From Flavobacteriaceae bacterium (GTDB lineage: Bacteria > Bacteroidota > Bacteroidia > Flavobacteriales > Flavobacteriaceae), in contig PADT01000058.1 of NCBI GenBank assembly GCA_002700465.1, positions 4,492 to 37,453 on the forward strand: 32,962 nucleotides of DNA, given 5' to 3'. Positions within the stretch are counted from its first letter, which is position 1; each line of letters begins with the position of its first letter. The position numbers and the translations under genes were made by a program. Under the pieces are notes generated by a model. That model saw nothing but the letters and a program-made list of their open reading frames with translations. It was not told the origin of the DNA and did no database searches. Below, piece by piece: positions 26,263-32,962 of the stretch.

Positions 26263-26985
26263 ATGACATTTGTAAATTTGAATAAATTTTTGAAAATGAA
26301 TAAATTATTATTCGCTTTAATTGGATATTATTTTTTAAGATTTCCTGGGGCTGTTTTGGGATATCTTATAGGCTCTTTTTTCAAGTCAGGAGTTAATAAA
26401 ATTTCAAATAAAGAATTTGAACTTAATCTACTAGCTCTGGCTTCATTAGTAATTAAGGCCGACGGAAAAGTGACACAAAACGAATTAGATTTTGTAAGAA
26501 GATATTTTGTTTCTGCTTATGGCAAAATGAGAGCTAATGAAGTTTTTAAAATATTCAATCAGAATATAAAAAACAAAGGGATTTCGCTTAATAAAATTTC
26601 AACTTTATTTAACACAGCTTTAAATTATGAAAGCAGACTTCAAGTAATTCATTTTTTATTTGGAATCGCTAAGGCAGATGGGAACATAAGCAAATTAGAA
26701 ATAGAAAAACTATTGGAGTTTTCTAATTTATTCAAGTTATCATATGCAGATTTTTTGAGTATAAAAGCCATGTTTATTGAAGAAACAGACAATGCTTATA
26801 AAATTTTGGAGTTAGAAAAATCTGCGACTAATGATCAGATTAAAAAATCCTATAGAGATTTAGCAAAGAAACATCATCCTGATAAAGTTCAGCATCTTGG
26901 AGACGCATATGTGAAGGCCGCTCAAGATAAATTTCAAAAAATTCAAAAAGCTTATCAAAATATAAAAGTTGAAAGAGGTTTTTAA
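26263..26985 (+). CDS. TerB-DnaJ domain protein (DjlA-like co-chaperone)
   Basis: A 240-residue protein with an N-terminal hydrophobic segment (about 14-40, FALIGYYFLRFPGAVLGYLIGSFF), a helical TerB-like domain (about 50-160; ADGKVTQNELDFVRR and a second ADGNISKLEIEKL), and a C-terminal J domain (about 176-236) with the HPD motif at 205-207. This arrangement is that of DjlA, a membrane-anchored J-protein that stimulates DnaK. An alternative start is ATG at 26296 (MNKLLFAL), which keeps the membrane helix. I keep the first ATG without a deciding ribosome-binding site. HupE-like and dCMP deaminase genes follow closely. Confidence 0.9.
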   Translation: MTFVNLNKFLKMNKLLFALIGYYFLRFPGAVLGYLIGSFFKSGVNKISNKEFELNLLALASLVIKADGKVTQNELDFVRRYFVSAYGKMRANEVFKIFNQNIKNKGISLNKISTLFNTALNYESRLQVIHFLFGIAKADGNISKLEIEKLLEFSNLFKLSYADFLSIKAMFIEETDNAYKILELEKSATNDQIKKSYRDLAKKHHPDKVQHLGDAYVKAAQDKFQKIQKAYQNIKVERGF

Positions 26986-26998
26986 TTATATTTAAAAA

Positions 26999-27568
26999 AT
27001 GTATGATTTAATCTTTTATTTAGAACTTGGTCTTTTTCATGTCCTTGATTGGTCTGCAATTGATCATTTACTTTTTCTTTGTGCACTTACAATAGTTTAC
27101 ACTTTTAAAGATTTTAAAACAGTTTTTTGGATTGTAACCTTTTTTACCCTTGGACATACTTTATCATTGTTATTGTCATCTTTTAACATAGTTAAACCTC
27201 CGTCCCAACTTATTGAATTTTTAATTCCTACAACAATAATTTTAACATCTTTATATAATATTATAAATTATAAAAAGAATCAGAATAGTTTTTTTGAATA
27301 TATGTTTTCAATCTTTTTTGGATTAATACATGGATTCGGTTTCGGAAATTATTTTGAGATGCTAACGGACTCCTTGGACACAAAATTAATCCCTCTTTTA
27401 GGGTTTGCTGCTGGAGTTGAAATATCGCAATTGATTATAGTTTTAGTAATATTAATTATTAATACTATTTTAAATAAAATCAAGTTAATTCCGCTAGGCA
27501 AATATGTTAAAACGGTATCAATTGTTATAATACTATTATCGTTAAATTTGATTTATCAAATGATTTAA
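26999..27568 (+). CDS. HupE/UreJ-family membrane protein
   Basis: A 189-residue protein with about six transmembrane helices. The N-terminal motif GLFHVLDWSAIDHLLF (H14, D17, D22, H23), TLGHTLSL (H53) and GLIHGFGFGNYFE (H111) mark the HupE/UreJ-2 family. These conserved His/Asp residues suggest metal-ion (Ni or Co) binding or transport. No hydrogenase or urease gene is visible nearby, so the ion and purpose are not known. It is 13 bases after the DnaJ-type gene and one base before comEB. Confidence 0.87.
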   Translation: MYDLIFYLELGLFHVLDWSAIDHLLFLCALTIVYTFKDFKTVFWIVTFFTLGHTLSLLLSSFNIVKPPSQLIEFLIPTTIILTSLYNIINYKKNQNSFFEYMFSIFFGLIHGFGFGNYFEMLTDSLDTKLIPLLGFAAGVEISQLIIVLVILIINTILNKIKLIPLGKYVKTVSIVIILLSLNLIYQMI

Positions 27569-27569
27569 T

Positions 27570-27995
27570 ATGGATCTAATCAAACAAAAAAAGTATGATG
27601 TTGCTTATTTAAAAATGGCGCAAGAATGGGCTAAATTATCCTATTGTAAAAGAAAGCAAGTAGGAGCTTTGATTGTAAAAGACAGAATGATAATTTCAGA
27701 TGGTTACAATGGTACTCCAACTGGATTTGAGAATACATGCGAAGACGACGAAAACTGCACTAAATGGTATGTTCTTCATGCAGAAGCAAATGCGATTATG
27801 AAAGTCGCCGCCTCAACTCAATCAAGTAAAGATGCTACTTTATACGTTACCTTGTCTCCATGTAGAGATTGTAGTAAACTAATCTTTCAATCGGGAATAA
27901 TAAGGGTTGTTTATAACATTGAATATAAAGACAAATCCGGAATAAATTTTTTAAAAAAAGCTGGTATAGAAGTTATTCATATTCCAGAAATTTAA
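27570..27995 (+). CDS. comEB: dCMP deaminase (ComEB-like)
   Basis: A 141-residue Zn-dependent deoxycytidylate deaminase, making dUMP for thymidylate synthesis. The zinc and catalytic residues are H70-A-E72 and C98-x-x-C101 in HAEANAIMK and SPCRDCSKL. The N-terminal KRKQVGALIVKD and SDGYNGTPTGFENTCED segments match the family. It is cytoplasmic and about the usual length. Its stop overlaps the convergent 63-residue gene's stop by four bases. Its product feeds the same deoxynucleotide pool as the NrdAB genes 2 kb away, though the two are not in one operon. Confidence 0.95.
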   Translation: MDLIKQKKYDVAYLKMAQEWAKLSYCKRKQVGALIVKDRMIISDGYNGTPTGFENTCEDDENCTKWYVLHAEANAIMKVAASTQSSKDATLYVTLSPCRDCSKLIFQSGIIRVVYNIEYKDKSGINFLKKAGIEVIHIPEI

Positions 27996-28183
27996 TCCTG
28001 TTTATTTTTTATTTTTTTTGAAATAAATAAAATAACCAAAAGAAGAATTGTACAGGCGCAAGCTAATAAACCAGTTAATCCAATTTTACTGTCGTTAGAA
28101 AAAATATTTTCAAAATCTATTTTTGTTAGATTAAAAATAAAAAGTAAAACTGCTATTGCTATAAAGAAATAAATTTTTTTCAT
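27992..28183 (-). CDS. Small two-helix membrane protein, 63 residues
   Basis: Reads MKKIYFFIAIAVLLFIFNL..., with two predicted transmembrane helices (about 4-19 and 32-53) and a lysine-rich C-terminus (KKIKNKQD). No recognised domain. A longer frame from 28228 would overlap marC, but ATG at 28183 leaves only one base after the marC stop and gives a clean membrane-protein start, so I choose it. Two cysteines lie in the second helix (LACACTILLLV). It is probably co-transcribed with and downstream of marC, and its function is unknown. Confidence 0.72.
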   Translation of the reverse strand: MKKIYFFIAIAVLLFIFNLTKIDFENIFSNDSKIGLTGLLACACTILLLVILFISKKIKNKQD

Positions 28184-28184
28184 A

Positions 28185-28754
28185 CTAAAATAGGCCTTGA
28201 ATATTACTTGCAAACAATTTGACTGCAATCGCCATCAAAATTACACCAAAAATTTTTCTTATAACACCAATACCTGATTTTCCAAAAATTCTTTCAATTT
28301 TATCGGAGAATTTCAAAACTAAATAAACAAATAAAACATTAACTACAATAGCTATAATAATATTTATTAGCTCAAATTCTGCTCTTAAAGACAGTAATGT
28401 TGTTAAAGTTCCAGCACCTGCAATTAATGGAAAAGCAATTGGGACTATTGAGGCAGTTTCAGGCGTTTCGTCTTTATAAATAGAGACGCCAAGTACCATT
28501 TCTAATGATATAAAAAAGATTACAAATGCTCCAGCTACAGCGAAAGAATTGACATCAATTCCTATTATATTTAAAATTTCTTCTCCAATAAATAAAAAAG
28601 CGATCATTATTATCACAGAAACAATTGAGGCTTTTTCAGATTGAATATGTCCAACTTTTTTTCTTAGTTCAATGATTATAGGAACACTACCGATAATATC
28701 AATTACAGCAAAAAGAATCATCCCAACTGTAAATATTTCTTTCGGATTAATCAT
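28185..28754 (-). CDS. MarC-family integral membrane protein
   Basis: A membrane protein of about 189 residues with six predicted helices. The N-terminus INPKEIFTVGMILFAVIDIIGSVP is the MarC signature (the Asp-Ile-Ile-Gly-Ser-Val-Pro segment), followed by KASIVSVIIMIAFLFIGEEIL and AGAFVIFFISLEMVLG. MarC proteins were once linked to multidrug resistance, but their function is undetermined. The first possible ATG is at 28787, adding 11 residues. ATG at 28754 is the better fit to the family start and leaves 67 bases to the divergent DUF3109 gene. Confidence 0.87.
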   Translation of the reverse strand: MINPKEIFTVGMILFAVIDIIGSVPIIIELRKKVGHIQSEKASIVSVIIMIAFLFIGEEILNIIGIDVNSFAVAGAFVIFFISLEMVLGVSIYKDETPETASIVPIAFPLIAGAGTLTTLLSLRAEFELINIIIAIVVNVLFVYLVLKFSDKIERIFGKSGIGVIRKIFGVILMAIAVKLFASNIQGLF

Positions 28755-28821
28755 AATTTTTTTTTTGTAAATATAATTCATATTCAAAATATTTGATTAA
28801 CTATTTTATTAATTTCATAAA

Positions 28822-29391
28822 ATGTTTAGGATTGGAAAAACTTTAGTTTCTGAAGAAATAATTGAAAATAATTTTCATTGTAATATTTCAAAGTGTAAAG
28901 GAGCCTGCTGTGTTGAAGGAACAGCTGGCGCACCATTAGAAAAAAACGAAGCTCAATTGTTAAATGAAAATTTTGATAAAATCTCAAAATATTTATCATC
29001 AAGAGCAAAAAAAACTATTATTTCTAATGGTAAGTACGTAACTCTAAGTGACGGAAAATTAGAAACTCCTTTAATAGATTCAAAGGCATGTGCTTATGTA
29101 CATTATGAAGACAACGGCTCATTGGCTTGTGGTATTGAAAAAGCATATCTTAACAAAGAAATAAGTTTTAATAAGCCAATTTCATGTCATTTATATCCCG
29201 TTAGAGTTAAAGAATATTCTGAATTTACAGCTGTAAATTATCACAATTGGTTTATTTGCTCTGACGCTTGTAGTTTAGGAAATGAATTAAAAAAGCCAGT
29301 TTACGAATTTGTAAAAGAAGCATTGATAAAAAAATTTGGAAATGAGTGGTTTTTAGAGCTTGAAAAAATAGCCAAAAATCAAATTAAATAG
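28822..29391 (+). CDS. DUF3109-family cysteine-rich protein
   Basis: A 189-residue soluble protein with nine cysteines. Four (C20, C25, C29, C30) are in HCNISKCKGACCVEG; others are at C90, C103, C122, C146 and C150. The N-terminal block and SCHLYPVR match the DUF3109 family, which resembles YkgJ-type putative Fe-S or Zn proteins. Metal binding is inferred from the cysteine pattern. It has no signal peptide. It is divergent from marC and precedes the long nrd leader region; no terminator is evident after it. Confidence 0.9.
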   Translation: MFRIGKTLVSEEIIENNFHCNISKCKGACCVEGTAGAPLEKNEAQLLNENFDKISKYLSSRAKKTIISNGKYVTLSDGKLETPLIDSKACAYVHYEDNGSLACGIEKAYLNKEISFNKPISCHLYPVRVKEYSEFTAVNYHNWFICSDACSLGNELKKPVYEFVKEALIKKFGNEWFLELEKIAKNQIK

Positions 29392-29514
29392 TGTACTGTA
29401 TTAGAATACAACAACTAATTTATTATAACTAATTAATAATCAAACAATTGCACTTAAAGGTTTTAAAAAATAAAAAAACAGAGCATTTTCAAATTGTTAA
29501 GAACTAAGCTGGTT

Positions 29515-29523
29515 TGTGAATAA
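29515..29523 (-). promoter_or_regulatory. DnaA-box-like site TTATTCACA
   Basis: Exact match to TTATNCACA on the - strand, 21 bases downstream (start to start) of one TTGTTAAGAACT copy. A nine-base match can arise by chance, so binding is only suggested. E. coli nrdAB is known to be regulated by DnaA through such boxes. Confidence 0.4.
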
Positions 29524-29820
29524 GTACTGCTTTTATTTTTGGAAACATTTTAGAATCTTTGTCTTAATCAACAAGCGGAAATTTTTATTATTTTTTAAAT
29601 TATAATTAATTAACATGTCTCTTGTTGAATTGTTCTCACAAAAAAAACAGTAATATTCAATTTAATTATTGAAAACTTATTCTGTGTTTTGACGTGATTT
29701 AACGAAAGTTAAAACAGTAGAAGTAGTAGTTGAATAATTATTAAATAAGACTTTAAATAATTAAAGTTAGAGGCAGATAACTCTCTTTTTTATTTAGTAA
29801 ATATTTAAAAAAAATTAACA

Positions 29821-29850
29821 AAAATTTTGTTGAAAATTTTGTTAAGAACT
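29821..29850. repeat. Tandem AAAATTTTGTT repeats with 12-base period near nrdB
   Basis: AAAATTTTGTT occurs at 29821-29831 and 29833-29843. The second runs into GTTAAGAACT, completing the second TTGTTAAGAACT copy (29839-29850). It is followed by TTGTAAAG, continuing an 11-12-base rhythm of TTGT motifs, close to one helical turn, which would put a bound protein on one face of the DNA. It lies 78-107 bases before the nrdB ATG. Confidence 0.6.
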
Positions 29851-29927
29851 TGTAAAGTCACTGTTTTAAAATGATGAAATAAATTAGATATTTTTATATA
29901 TCACAAGAATTATAAATTTTGAACCAA

Positions 29928-31202
29928 ATGAAGATAGATCAAATAATTAAGAGAGATTTCAACACAAAAGCTTTTCATTTAGAAAAAGTTACAGAGGCAA
30001 TTCACAAAGCAATGGTTGCTGTTGAAGTTGGTACTTATGAGAATGCACAAGACATTGCATTGTCAGTTTACAAAACATTATTAGATCGTAAAAACGAGCA
30101 TAAAGAATACATACCAACAATTGAAGAGGTTCAGGATATTGTTGAAACTCATCTTATGGAAAGCAAGTTTCCAGAAGTAGCAAAAGCATACATTTTATAT
30201 CGTAATAAAAGAAGTCAAAAAAGAGAATCTGATATTTTCGAAAAACGAATCAACTTAAAACCTTACGAATATCCACATCTTTATGAATATGTACCAGCCA
30301 TAAGACACTCTTATTGGATTCATTCAGAATTTAATTTTACAAGTGACATTCAAGATTTTAAGTCTCGTTTAACTGAGTCAGAAAGAAGTGCAATTAAAAA
30401 TACAATGTTGGCAATTTCTCAAATTGAAGTCGCTGTTAAATCTTTTTGGGGAGATCTTTATCATAGAATTCCAAAACCTGAGATTGGTTCAGTCGGATCA
30501 ACGTTTGCAGAAAGTGAAGTTCGTCATGCGGATGCCTATTCTCACTTACTAGAAATACTAGGATTGAACTCTGAGTTCAAAGAGCTTAAAAAGAAACCAA
30601 GTATTATGAAAAGGGTACGCTATTTAGAAACAGCACTTAAAAATTCAAAAAGTGATGATGATAAAGAATATGCTGAATCTATTCTTTTATTTTCATTATT
30701 TATTGAACATGTTTCTTTGTTTTCGCAATTTTTAATCATCATGGCTTTTAATAAACATAAAAACATGTTGAAAGGTATTTCCAATGTTGTTGAGGCAACC
30801 TCAAAAGAAGAACAGATTCACGGTGATTTTGGTATTGATTTAATTAAAATCCTTCAGAAAGAACACCCAGAATGGTTCACCCCAGAATATCATGAAGATA
30901 TTCAAAACCTGTGCAAAGAAGCATTTGAAGCAGAGCAAGATGTTGTGGATTGGATTTTTGAAGATGGAGAGCTTGACTTTTTACCAAAAGATGTGATTAA
31001 TGAGTTTTTAAAAAATAGATTTAATAATTCTTTAGAAAGTATTGGAATTGATAAAGTATTTGAGGTCGATCAAAATTTAGTTTCACAAACTGAATGGTTC
31101 GATGATGAGATTATTGGGACTAAACATGGTGATTTTTTTGTAAAAAGATCTATCAACTATAGTAAGAGAAGCCAAAGTATAACGAATGACGACTTATTTT
31201 AG
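29928..31202 (+). CDS. nrdB: Ribonucleotide reductase beta subunit NrdB with N-terminal ATP-cone, class Id-like
   Basis: A 424-residue radical-generating subunit. Residues about 5-95 are an ATP-cone (KRDFNTKAFHLEKVTEAI, ending FPEVAKAYILYRNKR), a domain normally on NrdA; the ferritin-like core follows (about 120-400). Metal-site residues: E167, E197 and H200 in ESEVRHADAY, then E260, E295 and H298 in EEQIHG. Y204 is at the usual radical-tyrosine position, and K171 lies four residues after E167. The E..K..E..H..Y spacing matches what I recall for the dimanganese class Id enzyme of Flavobacterium johnsoniae; ATP-cone NrdB is described from Leeuwenhoekiella blandensis. A TTG at 29919 would add three residues; ATG is preferred. 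nrdA starts three bases after the stop. Confidence 0.94.
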   Translation: MKIDQIIKRDFNTKAFHLEKVTEAIHKAMVAVEVGTYENAQDIALSVYKTLLDRKNEHKEYIPTIEEVQDIVETHLMESKFPEVAKAYILYRNKRSQKRESDIFEKRINLKPYEYPHLYEYVPAIRHSYWIHSEFNFTSDIQDFKSRLTESERSAIKNTMLAISQIEVAVKSFWGDLYHRIPKPEIGSVGSTFAESEVRHADAYSHLLEILGLNSEFKELKKKPSIMKRVRYLETALKNSKSDDDKEYAESILLFSLFIEHVSLFSQFLIIMAFNKHKNMLKGISNVVEATSKEEQIHGDFGIDLIKILQKEHPEWFTPEYHEDIQNLCKEAFEAEQDVVDWIFEDGELDFLPKDVINEFLKNRFNNSLESIGIDKVFEVDQNLVSQTEWFDDEIIGTKHGDFFVKRSINYSKRSQSITNDDLF

Positions 31203-31205
31203 AAA

Positions 31206-32962
31206 ATGCAAACAAACATAACAGCCGAAGAAAAACAAACAAAATCATCACAAGATTCAACTCAAGCTAGAGAAAACTCAAATAAAAGAATGGGTTTGAG
31301 TTCCGAAAAACCGTTTGAGTGGCTAAATGAAAATAGTAGAAAATTTTTAGCTGCTGGTTATCTAGGAGAGGGATTGTGTGCAGAAGAACGTATTGCTGAT
31401 ATTGCTAAAAGAGCTGAAGAAATACTTCAAATGCCCGGCTATGCAAACAAATTTTATCATTACATGTCAGAAGGATATTATTCGTTGGCATCTCCTGTTT
31501 GGTCAAACTTTGGAAAAGAGCGTGGTTTACCAATCAGCTGTTTTGGCTCTCATGTAGATGATGACATAGGTAACATCTTATACTCCCAATCTGAAGTGGG
31601 CATGATGTCAAAATTAGGTGGAGGAACTTCGGGTTATTTTGGTAAAATTAGACCACGTGGAGCTGCTATAAAAAATAATGGTGAAGCCTCAGGAGCGGTT
31701 CATATTATGAGATTGTTTGAATCTATGGTAGACGTTGTAAGTCAAGGTTCGGTAAGACGAGGACGTTTTTCTCCTTATTTACCAATTGATCATGCTGATA
31801 TTATGGAATTCCTAGAAATAGGCTCAGAAGGTAATCCTATCCAAGAGTTAACTCATGGAGTCACTGTAACTAATGACTGGATGCAAGAGATGATTGATGG
31901 CGATGTTGACAAAAGAACAGTATGGGCTAAAGTTTTACAAAGTCGTGGAGAAATGGGTTACCCTTACATCTTCTTTACAGATAATGCAAATAACGGCGCT
32001 GCTGACGTATACAAAGATAAAGAGTTGCCAATCTATGCAAGTAATTTGTGTACGGAAATAATGTTGCCTTCTAATCATAATTGGTCTTTTGTTTGTGTTT
32101 TGTCAAGCATTAACTTATTACATTATGATAAGTGGAAGGATACAGATGCCGTTCAAACGATGGTTTATTTTTTAGATGCGGTAATCACTGAGTTTTTAGA
32201 AAAATTAGAGTCCTATAAGAACTCACCAGATAGAGAAGATCAACAGACATTTCTATTTATGGAGAGAGCATATAATTTTGCAAAAGAAAATAGAGCATTA
32301 GGAATGGGAACTTTAGGATGGCACTCTTTACTGCAATCTAAAATGCTGCCATTTGATAGTCAAGAGGCCTACGATTTAAACAGTGAAGTTTTTAGAACTT
32401 TAAAAGAACTTTCTTATAAAGCGTCTGAACATTTGGCACAAAAATTTGGAGAACCAGAACTGCTAAAAGGATATGGTAGAAGAAATGCGACTTTGAATGC
32501 TATAGCACCAACTACATCGTCTGCTTTTATACTGGGGCAAGTATCTCAAGGCATAGAACCAATATGGTCTAATATTTATGTCAAAGACATTGCGAAAATA
32601 AAAACAACTGTTAAAAATCCTTTTTTGATAAAGCTTTTACAAGAAAAAGGAATGGACACACCAGACGTTTGGAGAGATATAAGAGACAGAGACGGTTCTG
32701 TTCAACATCTTGATTTCTTGTCTGATATAGAAAAAGATACATTCAAAACTTACTCAGAAATTGACCAGTTAGTGATTATTTATCAAGCAGCCAATAGGCA
32801 AAATCACCTGGACCAAGGTCAGTCGCTTAATATCATTATACATCCTGACACACCTACCAAGGAGATTAATAAGATTCATATTACTGCATGGAAACTGGGC
32901 TTAAAATCTCTTTATTACCAGCACAGTATGAACGCAGCACAAAAATTCAAGCAAAAGAAAGA
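31206..32962 (+). CDS. nrdA: Ribonucleotide reductase alpha subunit NrdA, 5' 585 codons (3' end outside window)
   Basis: Reduces ribonucleoside diphosphates to deoxyribonucleotides. The frame is open to the window edge. The N-terminus (about 1-30) is a polar tail and is followed directly by the catalytic domain (EKPFEWLNENSRKF), so there is no ATP-cone. Visible catalytic features: C112 in ISCFGS and C297 in FVCVLSS (redox pair), N280-L-C282-T-E284 (radical cysteine site), APTTSSAFILG and the radical-transfer tyrosines Y570-Y571 in SLYYQHS. The C-terminal cysteine pair that accepts electrons lies beyond the window. Allosteric activity control would have to come from the ATP-cone on NrdB. Confidence 0.95.
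   Translation, partial: MQTNITAEEKQTKSSQDSTQARENSNKRMGLSSEKPFEWLNENSRKFLAAGYLGEGLCAEERIADIAKRAEEILQMPGYANKFYHYMSEGYYSLASPVWSNFGKERGLPISCFGSHVDDDIGNILYSQSEVGMMSKLGGGTSGYFGKIRPRGAAIKNNGEASGAVHIMRLFESMVDVVSQGSVRRGRFSPYLPIDHADIMEFLEIGSEGNPIQELTHGVTVTNDWMQEMIDGDVDKRTVWAKVLQSRGEMGYPYIFFTDNANNGAADVYKDKELPIYASNLCTEIMLPSNHNWSFVCVLSSINLLHYDKWKDTDAVQTMVYFLDAVITEFLEKLESYKNSPDREDQQTFLFMERAYNFAKENRALGMGTLGWHSLLQSKMLPFDSQEAYDLNSEVFRTLKELSYKASEHLAQKFGEPELLKGYGRRNATLNAIAPTTSSAFILGQVSQGIEPIWSNIYVKDIAKIKTTVKNPFLIKLLQEKGMDTPDVWRDIRDRDGSVQHLDFLSDIEKDTFKTYSEIDQLVIIYQAANRQNHLDQGQSLNIIIHPDTPTKEINKIHITAWKLGLKSLYYQHSMNAAQKFKQKK

Larger units (their letters stand above)
29392..29927 (+). promoter_or_regulatory. 536-base repeat-rich leader region before nrdB
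   Basis: No convincing gene; the longest non-coding stretch in the window. Features seen: a TGTATTAGAATACA dyad (29397-29410); a 12-base direct repeat TTGTTAAGAACT at 29494-29505 and 29839-29850; TGTGAATAA (29515-29523), which on the other strand is TTATTCACA, a match to the TTATNCACA DnaA-box consensus; a TTCAAT/ATTGAA dyad (29656-29673); and AAAATTTTGTT twice in tandem, 12 bases apart (29821-29831, 29833-29843). A 12-codon ORF (29615-29653) is present but not supported as a gene. The whole region likely contains the nrd promoter(s) and regulator sites; no clear NrdR box was found. Confidence 0.6.

Noticed and set aside
27992-28228. Longer 78-residue start at 28228 for the small membrane protein
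   Set aside because: It would overlap the marC coding region by 44 bases, and its extra residues lack the basic-hydrophobic start of a membrane protein that ATG at 28183 gives.
29392-29927. Chromosomal replication origin
   Set aside because: Only one good DnaA-box match and no dnaA or other origin-linked gene; kept as a regulatory region, with the origin idea only as something to test.
29392-29927. NrdR box or cobalamin riboswitch upstream of nrdB
   Set aside because: No pair of palindromic NrdR-like sites and no recognisable riboswitch core could be found by eye.
1-32962. tRNA, rRNA, insertion sequences or prophage genes
   Set aside because: No T-loop/acceptor pattern, transposase-like protein or terminal inverted repeats were seen by eye.

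Overview
The window is AT-rich DNA with densely packed genes, almost certainly from a marine-type Flavobacteriia (Bacteroidota). The evidence is a complete Bat aerotolerance operon in flavobacterial order, a heme locus run by an AraC regulator, a ribonucleotide reductase whose ATP-cone sits on NrdB rather than NrdA, weak or absent Shine-Dalgarno sequences, several TTG/GTG starts, and at least one TAnnTTTG-type -7 promoter element. The genome looks streamlined: most neighbouring genes touch or overlap, and all four convergent pairs overlap at their 3' ends.

Layout. (1) 1-746: the 3' end of guanylate kinase, overlapping nadD. (2) 865-9657: an eight-gene + strand operon, moxR, DUF58 protein, a 522-residue membrane protein, batA, batB, batC, batD, batE. 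It likely forms an AAA+/von Willebrand-A/TPR envelope complex. (3) 9637-12612: cvpA (-), a conserved small protein, pheS (+) and gpsA (-). (4) 12739-21730: a nine-gene - strand run, hemA, hemC, hemD, hemE, hemF, hemB, then a serine hydrolase, a double-ATPase ABC protein and a four-helix membrane protein. (5) 21891-25792: divergent from hemA, an AraC regulator, hemH, hemJ and a sensor histidine kinase. The heme locus holds glutamyl-tRNA reductase through ferrochelatase except the aminomutase hemL. (6) 25789-29391: bacilliredoxin (-), TerB/DnaJ protein, HupE/UreJ-like protein and dCMP deaminase (+), a 63-residue membrane protein and MarC (-), and a DUF3109 Cys-rich protein (+). (7) 29392-29927: the only long non-coding stretch, rich in small repeats and dyads. 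(8) 29928-end: nrdB and the 5' part of nrdA.

No mobile element, CRISPR array, tRNA or rRNA was recognised, and nothing here is clearly a new defence or mobile system. The points most worth following are the class Id-type NrdB with its own ATP-cone, the repeat-rich nrd leader, a pair of mutually exclusive hairpins in the leader of the heme-locus AraC gene together with a Cys-Pro motif in that protein, the poorly characterised 522-residue Bat-operon protein, and an orphan terminator-like hairpin upstream of gpsA.
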